From NCBI RefSeq assembly GCF_014859525.1, contig NZ_JACUUB010000024.1, positions 1 to 36,929 on the forward strand: a stretch of DNA of 36,929 nucleotides. The letters are read 5' to 3'. A program made the translations under genes and the position numbers. Position 1 is the stretch's first letter. Each line of letters starts with the position of its first letter. Source of the stretch: Marinobacter sp. (GTDB lineage Bacteria > Pseudomonadota > Gammaproteobacteria > Pseudomonadales > Oleiphilaceae). The notes under the pieces are model-generated. The model was not told where the DNA came from. It ran no database searches and was given only the letters and a program-made list of their open reading frames with translations. Below are positions 27,175 to 35,383 of the stretch, in pieces.

Positions 27175-28608
27175 TCAGGGCATAAGAACAGCCGGTTGCG
27201 TTAAAGGTGCCAGTTGGATGATTCGATGCTGCTCGCGGTCTCGGCCAAGCAGGGCTTTGACCAGCAGTTTGTAGGAGTCGAGATCGAAGGTGACCGGCTC
27301 CGGGCCGGGCTGGAAGTCTTGCAGTTCTTGCTCGTTGTGCACAGTGGCGATGTGTATCCAGTTCCAGATCACCAGAATGTCTGTGCGGCCGGTGTCCGGG
27401 TTTTCTTCCACCAATCCGACAGCACCCGGCCAGGGCCAGGTTTTCAGGCGCAAGGCATGGAAGGCGATCTGCATGCGCAGGTTATAGCGGGTGGTATCTT
27501 CTGCACCCTCGCAGGCGCCCTTGCAGCGGCCCAGGCTGCGCTGAAAACAGGGGCCCGGGCGGGCAGGTTCCAGGCCCAACCATTTACCGCACAGGTCGTT
27601 TTTGGCCGCAATACCGCGAATGGCCGACCGGGCGTCCCGCTTGCTGCGGAACAGTCCGAAATAGTCACCCAATCGATCCGGGGCTATCTCCCGGACCAAC
27701 TCTGCTTGCAGGTAACCGTCGGCCTGAGTGCGCAGCGCAATGCTGACCAGGCTTTTGGCCGCTCGGGATCGCCGGTTGTAGAGCGGGCTGAGGGTTTTGA
27801 TCTGTTTCAGCTCTAACAGCAGTGCGCCCAGCTCGCCGGCGGTTTGGGTGGTTTCTACCCGGCGCAGGCTTTCAGACATGCGCAGACCGCGGCTGGACTG
27901 ATAGTCGCCAGAAAAATGCGACGCCACCCGCTGGGCAATGTTGGTGCTTTTGCCCACGTAGAGCAGCACATCGTTATCACCGTAAAAACGATAGACACCC
28001 GGTGAGTGAGGCAGTTCGGCGAAAAGCTCCGCAGGTGCATTCGACGGAGTGCTCTGGCGCTGTAGCAATCGCTGAATGGCAATAGTGATCACACCTTCGC
28101 CATGCTCTGCCCGAGCATGCTCGAAGAACGCCAGCATGGCAGACACGTCGCCCATCGCTCGATGCCGTTCCACCTGAGGCAGGTGGTGCCTGGCGATAAG
28201 CGCGTCCATGTTGTGCCTGGCGGCTTCCGGGTACAGTGCCCGCGAAAGCCTGACCGTGCACAGCACCCGAGCACTGAACGCACGGCCCAGCCGGCGGAAT
28301 TCGGATTTAATAAAGCCGTAATCAAAGCGGGCGTTGTGGGCAACAAAAATGACACCGTCTAGCTGCCGCTCAAGCTCGTCCGCGATGTCAGCAAACAAAG
28401 GCGCCTCGGCCACCAGAGCATTCGAGATGCCGGTCAGCCTTTCAATAAAGCCTGAGATACGGATTTCCGGGTTGAGCAACGCCTGCCATTCCCCAACCAC
28501 CTCACCCGCCCGCCAGAACCGGATACCGATCTCGGTGATCCTGTCTCGCTGCGGGTTACCGCCGGTGGTTTCGATATCAAGGAAAGCAAATGTTTCTTTT
28601 TTAAGCAT
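27175..28608 (-). CDS. DnaQ-type exonuclease fused to GIY-YIG (UvrC/Cho-like) nuclease
   Basis: A 477-residue two-domain nuclease. Residues 1 to about 180 form a DEDDh exonuclease like DNA polymerase III epsilon: Asp11 and Glu13 in FLDIETTGG, HNARFDYGFI, and HRAMGDVSAM. At about residues 200-290 is a GIY-YIG domain (SPGVYRFYGDNDVLLYVGKSTN, shown by its ends) as in the UvrC N-terminus and Cho. The C-terminal part is Cys-containing (LCGKWLGLE, RCKGACEG) as in UvrC-like proteins. It probably acts in DNA repair. I chose ATG 28608 (MLKKETFAFLD); in-frame ATGs at 28626 and 28644 exist, but the upstream bases hold a palindrome and weak ribosome sites. Confidence 0.85.
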   Translation of the reverse strand: MLKKETFAFLDIETTGGNPQRDRITEIGIRFWRAGEVVGEWQALLNPEIRISGFIERLTGISNALVAEAPLFADIADELERQLDGVIFVAHNARFDYGFIKSEFRRLGRAFSARVLCTVRLSRALYPEAARHNMDALIARHHLPQVERHRAMGDVSAMLAFFEHARAEHGEGVITIAIQRLLQRQSTPSNAPAELFAELPHSPGVYRFYGDNDVLLYVGKSTNIAQRVASHFSGDYQSSRGLRMSESLRRVETTQTAGELGALLLELKQIKTLSPLYNRRSRAAKSLVSIALRTQADGYLQAELVREIAPDRLGDYFGLFRSKRDARSAIRGIAAKNDLCGKWLGLEPARPGPCFQRSLGRCKGACEGAEDTTRYNLRMQIAFHALRLKTWPWPGAVGLVEENPDTGRTDILVIWNWIHIATVHNEQELQDFQPGPEPVTFDLDSYKLLVKALLGRDREQHRIIQLAPLTQPAVLMP

Positions 28609-28629
28609 ACCCGGGAGCTCTTTCATCTT

Positions 28630-28643
28630 TGGTCGTACGACCA
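28630..28643. promoter_or_regulatory. 14-base perfect palindrome TGGTCGTACGACCA
   Basis: The sequence is fully self-complementary and lies between the nuclease start (28608) and the divergent porin. Its outer TGGT...ACCA recalls GntR-family sites, but the spacing (six) is wider than at the glc operator. It is a candidate operator for either gene; the regulator is unknown. Confidence 0.4.
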
Positions 28644-28685
28644 CTTGTCAAAGCCGGATGCGCCAAATTAACGTCTTCCGGATTA

Positions 28686-28699
28686 TAGACATTGGTCTA
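28686..28699. promoter_or_regulatory. Inverted repeat TAGAC-ATTG-GTCTA
   Basis: Perfect 5-base arms around ATTG, about 90 bases upstream of the porin start, are the second palindrome in this divergent gap. It could be a regulator site; nothing else supports a role. Confidence 0.25.
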
Positions 28700-28723
28700 A
28701 AAAAATTCCGATTGTGTTTGAAA

Positions 28724-28740
28724 TGTCATGAAATCGTAAC
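28724..28740 (+). promoter_or_regulatory. Possible PhoB (Pho) box upstream of the porin
   Basis: TGTCAT-GAAAT-CGTAAC gives two 6-base half-sites with an 11-base period, close to the gammaproteobacterial Pho box (TGTCAT, then TGTMAY, 11 apart; first half exact, second 5 of 6). It lies 48 bases before the porin ATG. The -10 expected about 10 bases downstream is not obvious, which lowers confidence. Confidence 0.35.
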
Positions 28741-28787
28741 TACCTTGTTCGTGGGTCCGATAACAATAGTTCATGGAGACAACAACG

Positions 28788-29915
28788 ATGCAAAGCAACA
28801 AGTTAAGAATGGCCATTCGTGCGACAGCAGCGGCGGCGGTGTTTGGTGTAGCCAGCCAGGCTGGCGCGGTAAGCTTCAGTGCCGGGGATTACGAGGTCGA
28901 CGTATACGGTTACGCTCGCTTGAATGCCAGCTATGACATTGACAGCAATCAGGCAAGCCAGTTCGGCAGTCGCGCAGGCTCCTTCGAGGACCTGGCCGGC
29001 AATGATGATGCCGCTGACGGCCATTTTGGCGCAGACGCTTTCCAAAGCCGTCTGGGCTTCAAAACTGTTTCCCCAGAAGGCGTGAGCGTGACCGTTGAAG
29101 GCGACTTCCGTCCGGGCAACCTCCGCCTGCGTCACGCGTATGGTGAGTACAATGGCGTTCTGATGGGCCAAACCTGGTCTAACTTCAACAGCTTTGTCGG
29201 TAACACATCAACCCTCGATTTCGACTCTTTGCCTGGTTTGGCGGGTATTCAAAACCGTGTGGCTCAAGCGCGCTACACCACCGGCCCACTGTCGTTCTCT
29301 TTGGAGCAGCCGAAGAACTCTATTGTGGACTCAGACCATAAGAAAGATGGCATGCCCGCCTTTACCGCCCGGTTTGAAGAGTCACAAGGCGGTTTGTCCT
29401 ACAGCGCCGCGCTGCTGGCCCACCAAGTTGGCTACGACGATGGCACCAACGATGACGACGCCTTTGGCTTCGCCACCTTCGTTGCTGCCAAAATGCAGCT
29501 GACCGACATGATCACCCTGCAGGGCACGCTGACCTATACCGACGGTGCCAACAGCTACCTGTACCGTTCTGGCGAGGACTTCGGTGCCGCCAGTGCCTAT
29601 GTGGCTGGCGGAAGCATTGAAACCCTCTCCGGCTACGGCGGCTCCATCGGTGCCGGCATCAACCTGGGCGGCGGTCGCAGCTTCAACATCGGCTATGGCT
29701 ATGTTGAAGTTGATTGGGACGATGCCGTTGATGATGGCGTTGCCGACGTTGGCGATCAAAGCGAAAGCAACCAGGCCGTGATGGCCAACTACCAGTGGAC
29801 ACCGGTCAAAAACGTCATGATGGGCGTTGAGTACCAGTACCTGAAGCGTGAAAACGTAGACGGCACAGACGGCGATGCTAACCGCATCCTGTTCGCTGCT
29901 CAGTACAACTTCTAA
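28788..29915 (+). CDS. Outer-membrane porin, DcaP-like
   Basis: A 375-residue porin with a signal peptide cleaved near ASQAGA. The first strand reads YEVDVYGYARLNASYD, followed by FQSRLGFKT, VEGDFRPGNLRLRHAYGEYNG, MGQTWSNFNSF and STLDFDSLPG, all typical of DcaP-like trimeric porins. The C-terminus ends in Phe (AAQYNF), the BAM recognition signal. Many short amphipathic strands alternate with acidic loops, as usual in marine bacteria. The start at 28788 follows GGAG; the upstream in-frame ATG at 28773 overlaps that site. It is a single-gene transcript with a strong terminator. It may import dicarboxylates or other small anions; the substrate is unknown. Confidence 0.88.
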   Translation: MQSNKLRMAIRATAAAAVFGVASQAGAVSFSAGDYEVDVYGYARLNASYDIDSNQASQFGSRAGSFEDLAGNDDAADGHFGADAFQSRLGFKTVSPEGVSVTVEGDFRPGNLRLRHAYGEYNGVLMGQTWSNFNSFVGNTSTLDFDSLPGLAGIQNRVAQARYTTGPLSFSLEQPKNSIVDSDHKKDGMPAFTARFEESQGGLSYSAALLAHQVGYDDGTNDDDAFGFATFVAAKMQLTDMITLQGTLTYTDGANSYLYRSGEDFGAASAYVAGGSIETLSGYGGSIGAGINLGGGRSFNIGYGYVEVDWDDAVDDGVADVGDQSESNQAVMANYQWTPVKNVMMGVEYQYLKRENVDGTDGDANRILFAAQYNF

Positions 29916-29942
29916 CTTCCTTTAGACGTTGACTCAGAATCA

Positions 29943-29965
29943 CCCCGGCTTCGGCCGGGGTTTTT
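29943..29965 (+). terminator. Intrinsic terminator of the porin gene
   Basis: CCCCGGC, loop TTCG, GCCGGGG, then TTTTT: a perfect seven-pair stem with a stable UUCG tetraloop and a U-run, 28 bases after the stop codon. Confidence 0.93.
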
Positions 29966-29994
29966 CGTTCCAGGAGGAACGTACCGCCCTGAGC

Positions 29995-31242
29995 TCATGC
30001 CCGCAATCGAGTACGAACACCCCGGGTGGTCATTACAGCGAGTACTTCCATTAACGACAGAATCCCACGGTCGTGCTGTTTCGGTGCTTTGCCACGGGCA
30101 ATGCGGCCGATCTGCCGGGTGTACCAGCTCACTTCCATCAGGGCCATGTCGTCAATCAGGCGAATCCCGGTTTTGATGGGCCGCACGGCACTGGTCACCT
30201 GCTCACCCATCATGATCCGGTTCGGCAAATCCGGTTCCACCACCAGAGGCCGGGCCAAGCCGACAAGATCTGTAGCGCCGCTGGCTACCGCGTCCGCCAT
30301 GCCGCTTTCGGTTCGGAAACCGCCCGTCACCATCAGGGGCACTGCGGTAAGCTGGCGAACTTTCTCTGCGAACTCTAAAAAGTAGGCTTCCCGTGCCTTT
30401 GTGCTGGCTTTAACCTCGCCATTCTCTCCACCTCTGGCCATGGCCGGGTTTTCGTAATTGCCGCCGGAGATCTCGATCAGATCTATCCCCTCGGCCACCA
30501 GTGCCTCAATCACCGCCAGCGATTCTTCCTCCGTAAACCCACCCCGCTGAAAATCCGCCGAGTTAAGCTTGATCCCGATATTGAAACCGTCGCCGCACGT
30601 CTCACGGATAGCGCGGTACACCGCCAGCACAAATCGCCGGCGGTTGGTAGCAGAGCCTCCCCACTCATCGGTGCGCTGATTGTGATGGGGTGACAGGAAC
30701 TGACTGACCAGATAACCGTGAGCACCGTGTATTTGCACTCCGTCAAAACCGGCTTTTTTCACCACCGCCGCACTGCGTGCAAAGCGCTGGATAATGTCTT
30801 CAATCTCTGGCCCGGTCAGCGCACGCGGGGTGGCAAACATGCCTCGCAGTTCTTTCTTGAACGGGATCGCACTGGGCGACACCGGATCGCGGTTCAGGAT
30901 CTTTGGGCTCTGCTTGCCAGGATGATTCAGTTGCACCCAGATTTGCCGACCGCCCACCTGCCCGGCCTGCGCCCAGGCCGACAGCAACTCCAGATCGGAT
31001 TCGTCTTCAACCACCACGTTCTGCGGCTCCCCGATGTGCCGGCGATCAATCATCACATTGCCGGTAATCGACAGACCGGCGCCGCCCTCCGCCCAGGCCC
31101 GGTACAAGGTAACCAGCTCTTTGGTGGGGTGATTATCAATGGTGCCCAGGGTCTCACTCATGGCGGACTTGGCAAAACGGTTGGGCAAGGTGGAGCCATT
31201 CGGGAGCTTGAGGGGTTGGGCGAGACGTTCGGCGGGGTTCAT
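29995..31242 (-). CDS. NADH:flavin oxidoreductase (Old Yellow Enzyme family)
   Basis: A 415-residue FMN-dependent TIM-barrel oxidoreductase. It shows LPNRFAKSAMSETLG near the N-terminus, VQLNHPGKQ, GVQIHGAHGYLVSQFLSP with the substrate-binding His pair, RTDEWGGS, and phosphate-binding MVTGGFRT and DLVGLARPLV near the C-terminus. This group reduces activated C=C bonds with NAD(P)H; no 4Fe-4S/second domain as in 2,4-dienoyl-CoA reductase is present. GAGG precedes the ATG. It is a single gene, divergent from the toxin gene and convergent with the porin. The physiological substrate is not evident. Confidence 0.9.
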   Translation of the reverse strand: MNPAERLAQPLKLPNGSTLPNRFAKSAMSETLGTIDNHPTKELVTLYRAWAEGGAGLSITGNVMIDRRHIGEPQNVVVEDESDLELLSAWAQAGQVGGRQIWVQLNHPGKQSPKILNRDPVSPSAIPFKKELRGMFATPRALTGPEIEDIIQRFARSAAVVKKAGFDGVQIHGAHGYLVSQFLSPHHNQRTDEWGGSATNRRRFVLAVYRAIRETCGDGFNIGIKLNSADFQRGGFTEEESLAVIEALVAEGIDLIEISGGNYENPAMARGGENGEVKASTKAREAYFLEFAEKVRQLTAVPLMVTGGFRTESGMADAVASGATDLVGLARPLVVEPDLPNRIMMGEQVTSAVRPIKTGIRLIDDMALMEVSWYTRQIGRIARGKAPKQHDRGILSLMEVLAVMTTRGVRTRLRA

Positions 31243-31292
31243 AGGTGGCCTCTGATGGTTGTTGTCGTTCCATGAGGCTGATGGTGGGCCTG

Positions 31293-31318
31293 TTCGACGG
31301 CCATAGCATTGGCCGTCG
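31293..31318. repeat. Inverted repeat upstream of the toxin and OYE genes
   Basis: TCGACGGCCA-TAGCAT-TGGCCGTCGA has perfect 10-base arms, extendable to TGT/ACA with a one-base bulge. It has no T-run on either strand. It sits between the divergent OYE-type and toxin genes and could be a regulator site or an RNA hairpin. Confidence 0.4.
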
Positions 31319-31367
31319 AGACAGTGGGCTCGCCATACATCACAAATTCCGGAACTGATAAGTTCGT

Positions 31368-31398
31368 TGATGTGACATCACAAACCGGGCCATATAAA
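31368..31398 (+). promoter_or_regulatory. Putative toxin-operon promoter with palindrome
   Basis: TGATGT-G-ACATCA (31368-31380) is a perfect 6-base inverted repeat. TATAAA (31393-31398), a likely -10, follows 12 bases later and lies 55 bases before the toxin ATG. A GTGACA inside the palindrome, 15 bases from TATAAA, is a poor -35, so an activator or repressor at the palindrome is plausible. A smaller repeat, GAACT-GATA-AGTTC, lies just upstream at about 31352-31365. Confidence 0.35.
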
Positions 31399-31453
31399 AT
31401 CGGACCCCATTGAGGCAAGAAGCTTCTCTCAGCCATTGATAAGGAATGTCACC

Positions 31454-34400
31454 ATGAGCAATCTGGCCCATAGCCGCCTTTCCGACGGCCCTCCCTGCAC
31501 CTTCTGTGATTTCATCGTCGCTGTGCTTGGCAACAACCACAGCCAGGAGCAACGCCCGGTGGTTTTTCAGACGGCAGAAGCTCCGTTCCCCGGGGTTGCA
31601 CGGCGCCTGCCGGATGGTATACAGAAAAGTTATCTGCGCGAGGTCAGCAACGCGGAATCCGCCCTGCACATCTGGCCCTGGCGCAATCAGCCTGCCAGCC
31701 GGGCGGTGCTGGAAGTGGATGTCGAAACCGGTACGCCGATTCACCTTCCGCTCACAGATGCTCCGGCGCCCGAAAGCATCCATTCCGAAACCACCGCCAA
31801 TATCCTGATGCCCACCGTGCCCATGGCCTGGGTACGGGGAATGAATCACGAAGGCAAACACCTGACCTGGCCAGCTCTCGCCCGCCCCGGGTTTCTGTAT
31901 CTGTTCCGCAACGGCACACTCTGGCGAGAGCTGCAAATTGCCTGGGAAGGCAACCGGCCGCAATTCCGCGACATAAGGCTCGCGGACCATCGCACGGAAG
32001 ACGGACAAGTTACCGAAGACCGCCGGCCCGCCATGGGCAAACCGCTGGCCGATGTCTGGGTACCCGTTCGCCTTGACGGCCAGGACCAGTCCCTTGAAGC
32101 CGCCTTCAGCGAATCTCCCCTCTCTGCAGCGCGGCTGAATTACCTGCAGAGCGATTCCGGGCTTCGACATTACCGGTGCAGCCAGTTCCGGGACCTGTAC
32201 CCCGCCGACCAACCCCAGATGGGCTTTGCCCGCTGGCCAGATGCCGCTAAACGAACCGTATTCCGATTAGACAAAGTTGAAGCGCAAAGGCCCAGGGCAC
32301 CAGCCAAAGAATGGCAGTTTGAGCGGCCCTGGGAGTACCTGGCCGATACCACCGGAACCTACGCCGGCAAAGCACTGGATATGGCGGCCAGCCTTTATGA
32401 AGAGTGGAATGCCGGTGAGCGCACCGAGCCCCTGGCCCCCTTCGAACACCCCGAGCCAGCCGCGCTCGGCATTGCGATTCAAAAAGATCTGGACCGCGCT
32501 AGCGAAACCCCAGCGAAGCGACCATTCAGCTACGATGAGTGGCGAACCAGCGATGGCCAGACAGACGCCCTTGAAGATTTGAGAAACCGGGGCGTTTGCG
32601 GCCTGCGCATTGAAGATCATTTTTACGAGATGCGGCACCAGCAAGCACGCATCAACACGGCGCGCCATCTGCTGGAACTGTGTGCCGAAAAAGCCCGTAA
32701 AAATGCGCAACTGGAAAACGCCCTCCTGGTAAACCAGATCATCCTGCCGGGCCGGATCGGTCGCCAGAAGAACCCGCTGTTCAAATACAGGCTGGCGTTG
32801 CCATCCAGCGGCCGGCAAAAGATTCGCCGGGTGCTGATGGCCGAAGAGCGCATCCTGGGCCAACACTACCTGACCCTGGCCCAGGCCAAACTGCTGCAAT
32901 GCCTGAAACGCCAGCCCTATCAACAAGCCCTGGCGGACCTGTTCAGCACCGAAGATTTCGACTATGCCGGCGCTTTCCGTTGCGCCGGGCATTTTATCAG
33001 CGACACTCTGGAGCCCGCCTGCAAGCAAGACCCACTGGACCCGGAACACAGCCAGCCCAGCCCGGACAGCGACGGCAAAGCCTGGGTAAGGTCGCTGTGT
33101 ACCGAACAGGCCGCCGCCAGTGCCTCGAGAGAGGAAGTCTCTCTCGCCCGCATGTTGTGGCCGCAAACCACACCAGGCAGCCAAACCGAACCCTACCAGC
33201 CCCCGGAAACGCCCGAACCCAACGATGGCACGGGTGTATTCCGGGGCGCCGCCCTTGCCGCCCTGGAAAAGCTGGATTTGCCGGAGGATTTGAGCAAAAT
33301 ACTGACGGTGGAAGGACTGCGTTTAGCGGATGACATTCAAAGCGGCGCACTGACCACACTGATGCTCGCGGGCATGAACTCCGGCATGAAGGCATTGGAC
33401 AGCTCGCACAGTGAACTGCACCAGTCCATCCGCTCCGCCATGGCCGCATTGGAGAACAACGACCGACAACTCCAGAACCTGACCGACGAACAAACCCGCC
33501 TGGCCCAGCGCCGCGCAGCCCTGAAAGCAGAGCACGACGCGGCCAGCCGGGAATGGATGAATCGCAACAGCGACGAAGCATTCAGGAAAGAACAGGCCGC
33601 CGCCAAAGCCCTCAAAAACTTCGATGACGCCAGTGCCCGGCTGGAACAGCAACACGCCCAAACCCGGCAGGCTATCCAGCAACGCCTGATGGCCCAGCGC
33701 ATTGCCGCCATGGCGAACCCGATGGAAGGTATACGCCGCGCCATGCCGGAAATGCTGCCCGATTTACGGCAAATGCCCCTGAGCGACGCCATTGCCCAAG
33801 GCAAATACGTACTCGGCCTGGAAGACCTGGGGCCAGACGGCGCACGCTATAACCCGCAAACACCCGCCGCAGGCAAAGCCCTGGTTTGGACCCTGAGCCG
33901 GGACAAGCCCACCACCCAGGCTATCCAGGCACTGACCCGGGCCGAGAATCAGCTGACCCTGGCACGCCGGGCCCTGGCCGAAGCCAATGGCAACCACAAA
34001 GAACTCAGGGCGAAGTTGCAGGCGGCCCAGAGCCGGTACAATCAGGTGATCGACGAACTGAAACAGACCGGCGGCCGGATTCGGGATATCAATGCGGAGA
34101 TACGCAAGCTGGAGGGCGAAGCGAAAGCCCACCGGGTGGACCTCAACGCTGCCGAGCGAAGCCGGTTGCACCGGGTGCTGAATACTCCGGCATTGCCATT
34201 GGTGGTGTTGGCTATTGAGGCGGTTAATGTGGCGAATGCCCTAAGTAACGAAGACCAGATTGCGAGGGAGCGTGGGCGCCTGAGAGCGATCTCGGGCTCG
34301 GTTAGCTCATTGTACGGAGCTGGACTGGCGCTAATTCTTCTTTCAGAACGATTTGCAAATGAGGCAAGCAGAAAAAGAATCGCTTCAATACTTCAGCACC

Positions 34401-35383
34401 GGTTTAAAGGAGAAGGCTCCAAATTCATTGCAAAAATCTTCAGAGCAGAAGCTCTCACGGTGAAAATGTTACTCGGCGGCATTGGCGGACTAGCCCTAAC
34501 CGGCATCAGCTTATCTGACACCATCTACGCCATAAACACTGGGGATCAGGCAGCTCTCGGTCACGGCATCATTACTGTGGGTGGTTTGGTGACAACACTC
34601 TCCGCATTGGTACCCGCCCAACTCACTCTACTCGGTATGGGACCTCTGGGCTGGGCCGGTCTCTGCCTGATCCTTGGGGGTGCGGTACTTGTTGCTCACT
34701 ATGAAGACGAACCTATAGAGAACTGGCTCAAAAACGGCCCTTTCGGCGAGCATGACGGACTGCCGCATCTGCAAGGCGACAACAACGCATCGGAAGCCTG
34801 GTACCGGCTGGTCTACTTGCTCTCTCAGGTTCGGGTTTCAATATACCCGATTCCGGAAATCACCCGCGTAACGCTGAAACGCCAGGGGTTGGCCAATCAT
34901 GATCTTGCCCAGGCAACACATCTCATCCGTCTTGAGAGTAATCTTCCAGGCTTGACCGGCTTCACGGAACAACAAATGACGTTCAAACTTCAACTGCTTC
35001 GCCACCCGATCAGACAAGATGGCAATCACTCTGTTCGCCTGCCCACCCAGCCAGTTCCGGAAAGCGAATTACAAAGTCATATTATTCGGAAAGGTGCCAC
35101 CCCGGACGGCTACGAATACATTGTCAGAACACCTGCCAGCCATGCGGAAACCACCAAGTTCCTTGGCATCCCTTTCAGCAGCCGCAATGTGAGCTACTCC
35201 TGGCAACCAAAAGCCCAAATCCGTGTGGAAACGAGCATTCGGGAACTCGCGTTCCCCGCACCGCCACCCAAAGATTCAACCCTTTACGACGCCAGAGACA
35301 ATGAGCATACGGAGCCGGACTTCAGCGAGAAAAAGCAGCTTTTCTGGATTAACGAATTCAACAACCCGGGAGCCACGGGATGA
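31454..35383 (+). CDS. Large VasX-like (type VI secretion) pore-forming toxin candidate
   Basis: A 1309-residue protein. The N-terminal part has CTFC (Cys15/Cys18) and RPGFLYLFRNGTLWREL at about 142-160, which recalls the N-terminal region of VasX and the BTH_I2691-type T6SS effectors. About residues 656-900 are charged and Gln/Ala-rich, with two long coiled-coil stretches. About 908-1084 holds several hydrophobic segments (LPLVVLAIEAVNVANAL, LYGAGLALILL, MLLGGIGGLALTGISL, PLGWAGLCLILGGAVLVAHY), and a soluble tail follows. This layout fits a toxin that permeabilises membranes. The start is ATG 31454 with AAGGA upstream; ATG 31436 is possible. The stop overlaps the next gene as ATGA. No VgrG, PAAR, Hcp or other T6SS gene is in the window, so secretion by T6SS is inferred. 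Confidence 0.65.
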   Translation: MSNLAHSRLSDGPPCTFCDFIVAVLGNNHSQEQRPVVFQTAEAPFPGVARRLPDGIQKSYLREVSNAESALHIWPWRNQPASRAVLEVDVETGTPIHLPLTDAPAPESIHSETTANILMPTVPMAWVRGMNHEGKHLTWPALARPGFLYLFRNGTLWRELQIAWEGNRPQFRDIRLADHRTEDGQVTEDRRPAMGKPLADVWVPVRLDGQDQSLEAAFSESPLSAARLNYLQSDSGLRHYRCSQFRDLYPADQPQMGFARWPDAAKRTVFRLDKVEAQRPRAPAKEWQFERPWEYLADTTGTYAGKALDMAASLYEEWNAGERTEPLAPFEHPEPAALGIAIQKDLDRASETPAKRPFSYDEWRTSDGQTDALEDLRNRGVCGLRIEDHFYEMRHQQARINTARHLLELCAEKARKNAQLENALLVNQIILPGRIGRQKNPLFKYRLALPSSGRQKIRRVLMAEERILGQHYLTLAQAKLLQCLKRQPYQQALADLFSTEDFDYAGAFRCAGHFISDTLEPACKQDPLDPEHSQPSPDSDGKAWVRSLCTEQAAASASREEVSLARMLWPQTTPGSQTEPYQPPETPEPNDGTGVFRGAALAALEKLDLPEDLSKILTVEGLRLADDIQSGALTTLMLAGMNSGMKALDSSHSELHQSIRSAMAALENNDRQLQNLTDEQTRLAQRRAALKAEHDAASREWMNRNSDEAFRKEQAAAKALKNFDDASARLEQQHAQTRQAIQQRLMAQRIAAMANPMEGIRRAMPEMLPDLRQMPLSDAIAQGKYVLGLEDLGPDGARYNPQTPAAGKALVWTLSRDKPTTQAIQALTRAENQLTLARRALAEANGNHKELRAKLQAAQSRYNQVIDELKQTGGRIRDINAEIRKLEGEAKAHRVDLNAAERSRLHRVLNTPALPLVVLAIEAVNVANALSNEDQIARERGRLRAISGSVSSLYGAGLALILLSERFANEASRKRIASILQHRFKGEGSKFIAKIFRAEALTVKMLLGGIGGLALTGISLSDTIYAINTGDQAALGHGIITVGGLVTTLSALVPAQLTLLGMGPLGWAGLCLILGGAVLVAHYEDEPIENWLKNGPFGEHDGLPHLQGDNNASEAWYRLVYLLSQVRVSIYPIPEITRVTLKRQGLANHDLAQATHLIRLESNLPGLTGFTEQQMTFKLQLLRHPIRQDGNHSVRLPTQPVPESELQSHIIRKGATPDGYEYIVRTPASHAETTKFLGIPFSSRNVSYSWQPKAQIRVETSIRELAFPAPPPKDSTLYDARDNEHTEPDFSEKKQLFWINEFNNPGATG

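Noticed and set aside
31340..32212. Long minus-strand ORF (290 codons) inside the toxin gene
   Set aside because: It is antisense to a frame with protein-like composition and a good start; its own translation has no family features and no ribosome site.
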